Assembly: GCF_000429685.1 (NCBI RefSeq)
Contig: NZ_AUCI01000007.1
Coordinates: 215,448-279,447, forward strand
Origin: Salibacterium aidingense DSM 18341
Lineage (GTDB): Bacteria; Bacillota; Bacilli; Bacillales; Marinococcaceae
DNA length: 64,000 nt
Direction of reading: 5' to 3'
Position 1 is the stretch's first letter. Each line of letters starts with the position of its first letter. The notes below the pieces were generated by a model. That model was given only the letters and a program-made list of their open reading frames with translations. It was not told the origin of the DNA and searched no databases. Shown one piece after another: positions 63,884-64,000 of the stretch. Position numbers and translations under genes: made by a program.

Positions 63884-64000
63884 GGTCGCTAACCCTCCCA
63901 TATATCACTGGATGGGTGTCCATACATTCCTTCGTCCGGCGTATCCATGTGGTGGGGGGCGGCTAAGCTCCTTAGCTGGGTCTGGGCCCGAATGGAAAAA

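Larger units (their letters stand above)
63656..64000. other. Upstream region of the btu operon
   Basis: 345 nt to the window end with no recognised gene besides the possible short peptide. A stem GCTAAG/CTTAGC lies at 63962-63976. No B12-box or GCCACTG element of the cobalamin riboswitch is present on the minus strand. Confidence 0.5.

Noticed and set aside
63656..64000. Cobalamin riboswitch or group II intron end upstream of btuF
   Set aside because: GTGGGAA- and GTGCG-like pieces occur, but neither the B12 box, the GCCACTG element nor a domain V hairpin could be found.

Overview
The window comes from an endospore-forming, low-to-mid GC Firmicute of the Bacillaceae. Gene order over most of its length follows the Bacillus subtilis chromosome from ypiA through the aro/trp block, ndk, the heptaprenyl diphosphate genes, mtrB, spoIVA, der, cmk, sleB/ypeB, prsW, ypdA, recQ and fer. 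Spore genes (spoIVA, spoVIF, sleB, ypeB, a gerA-type operon) are present. Acidic secreted and lipoprotein sequences and a futalosine-type menaquinone gene set suggest a halophilic or alkaliphilic relative of B. halodurans or Alkalicoccus rather than B. subtilis itself; that placement is inference. Almost all genes up to 42 kb lie on the minus strand.

Layout. 0-1 kb: start of ypiA and an amidohydrolase-like protein that lacks the metal-binding histidines, behind its own promoter and a long leader. 1.5-12.9 kb: the aromatic supra-operon aroC-aroB-aroH-trpEDCFBA-hisC-tyrA, with a TRAP-binding leader and terminator before trpE. 13-20.7 kb: cheR, ndk, hepT, mqnA-ubiX-mqnP, menG, hepS, then mtrB (TRAP) and folE (mtrA). 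20.8-34.8 kb: spoIVA, yphF, yphE, spoVIF, gpsA, plsY, der, yphA, fni, ypfD, plsC, cmk, ypfA, ypeB, sleB. 35-41.8 kb: methionine genes metI-yitJ-metH behind a SAM-I (S-box) riboswitch. 41.8-49.5 kb: zinc-ribbon protein, prsW, ansA (+), ypdA, mecB-like adaptor, ypbG, a short ypbE remnant with an antisense membrane protein, recQ, ypbB. 49.6-53.8 kb: fer (+), family I pyrophosphatase (+), an M14 endopeptidase, and serA (+) under a serine T-box. 54.4-59.5 kb: an unknown protein, an M23/LysM peptidase and a gerA-type operon with a very good sigma-G promoter. 59.6-63.7 kb: btuF-btuC-btuD/cbiZ-pduO for corrinoid uptake and adenosylation.

How they work together. Chorismate made by AroB/AroC can go to tryptophan (TrpE), to prephenate (AroH, TyrA, HisC) or to menaquinone (MqnA); all three branch enzymes are in the window. 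HepS/HepT make the prenyl tail that MqnP would attach, and MenG does the final methylation. TRAP (MtrB) and its RNA target before trpE are both present, 10 kb apart. GpsA, PlsY and PlsC form a route from DHAP to phosphatidate. The B12 uptake genes fit the cobalamin-dependent MetH, which is the only methionine synthase seen.

Regulatory elements that can be read directly: SAM-I riboswitch, serine T-box, TRAP leader, cre-like sites at ndk and near the first gene, and a sigma-G promoter. Four copies of a dispersed hairpin repeat lie between genes. I found no CRISPR array, tRNA, rRNA, intact insertion sequence or prophage.
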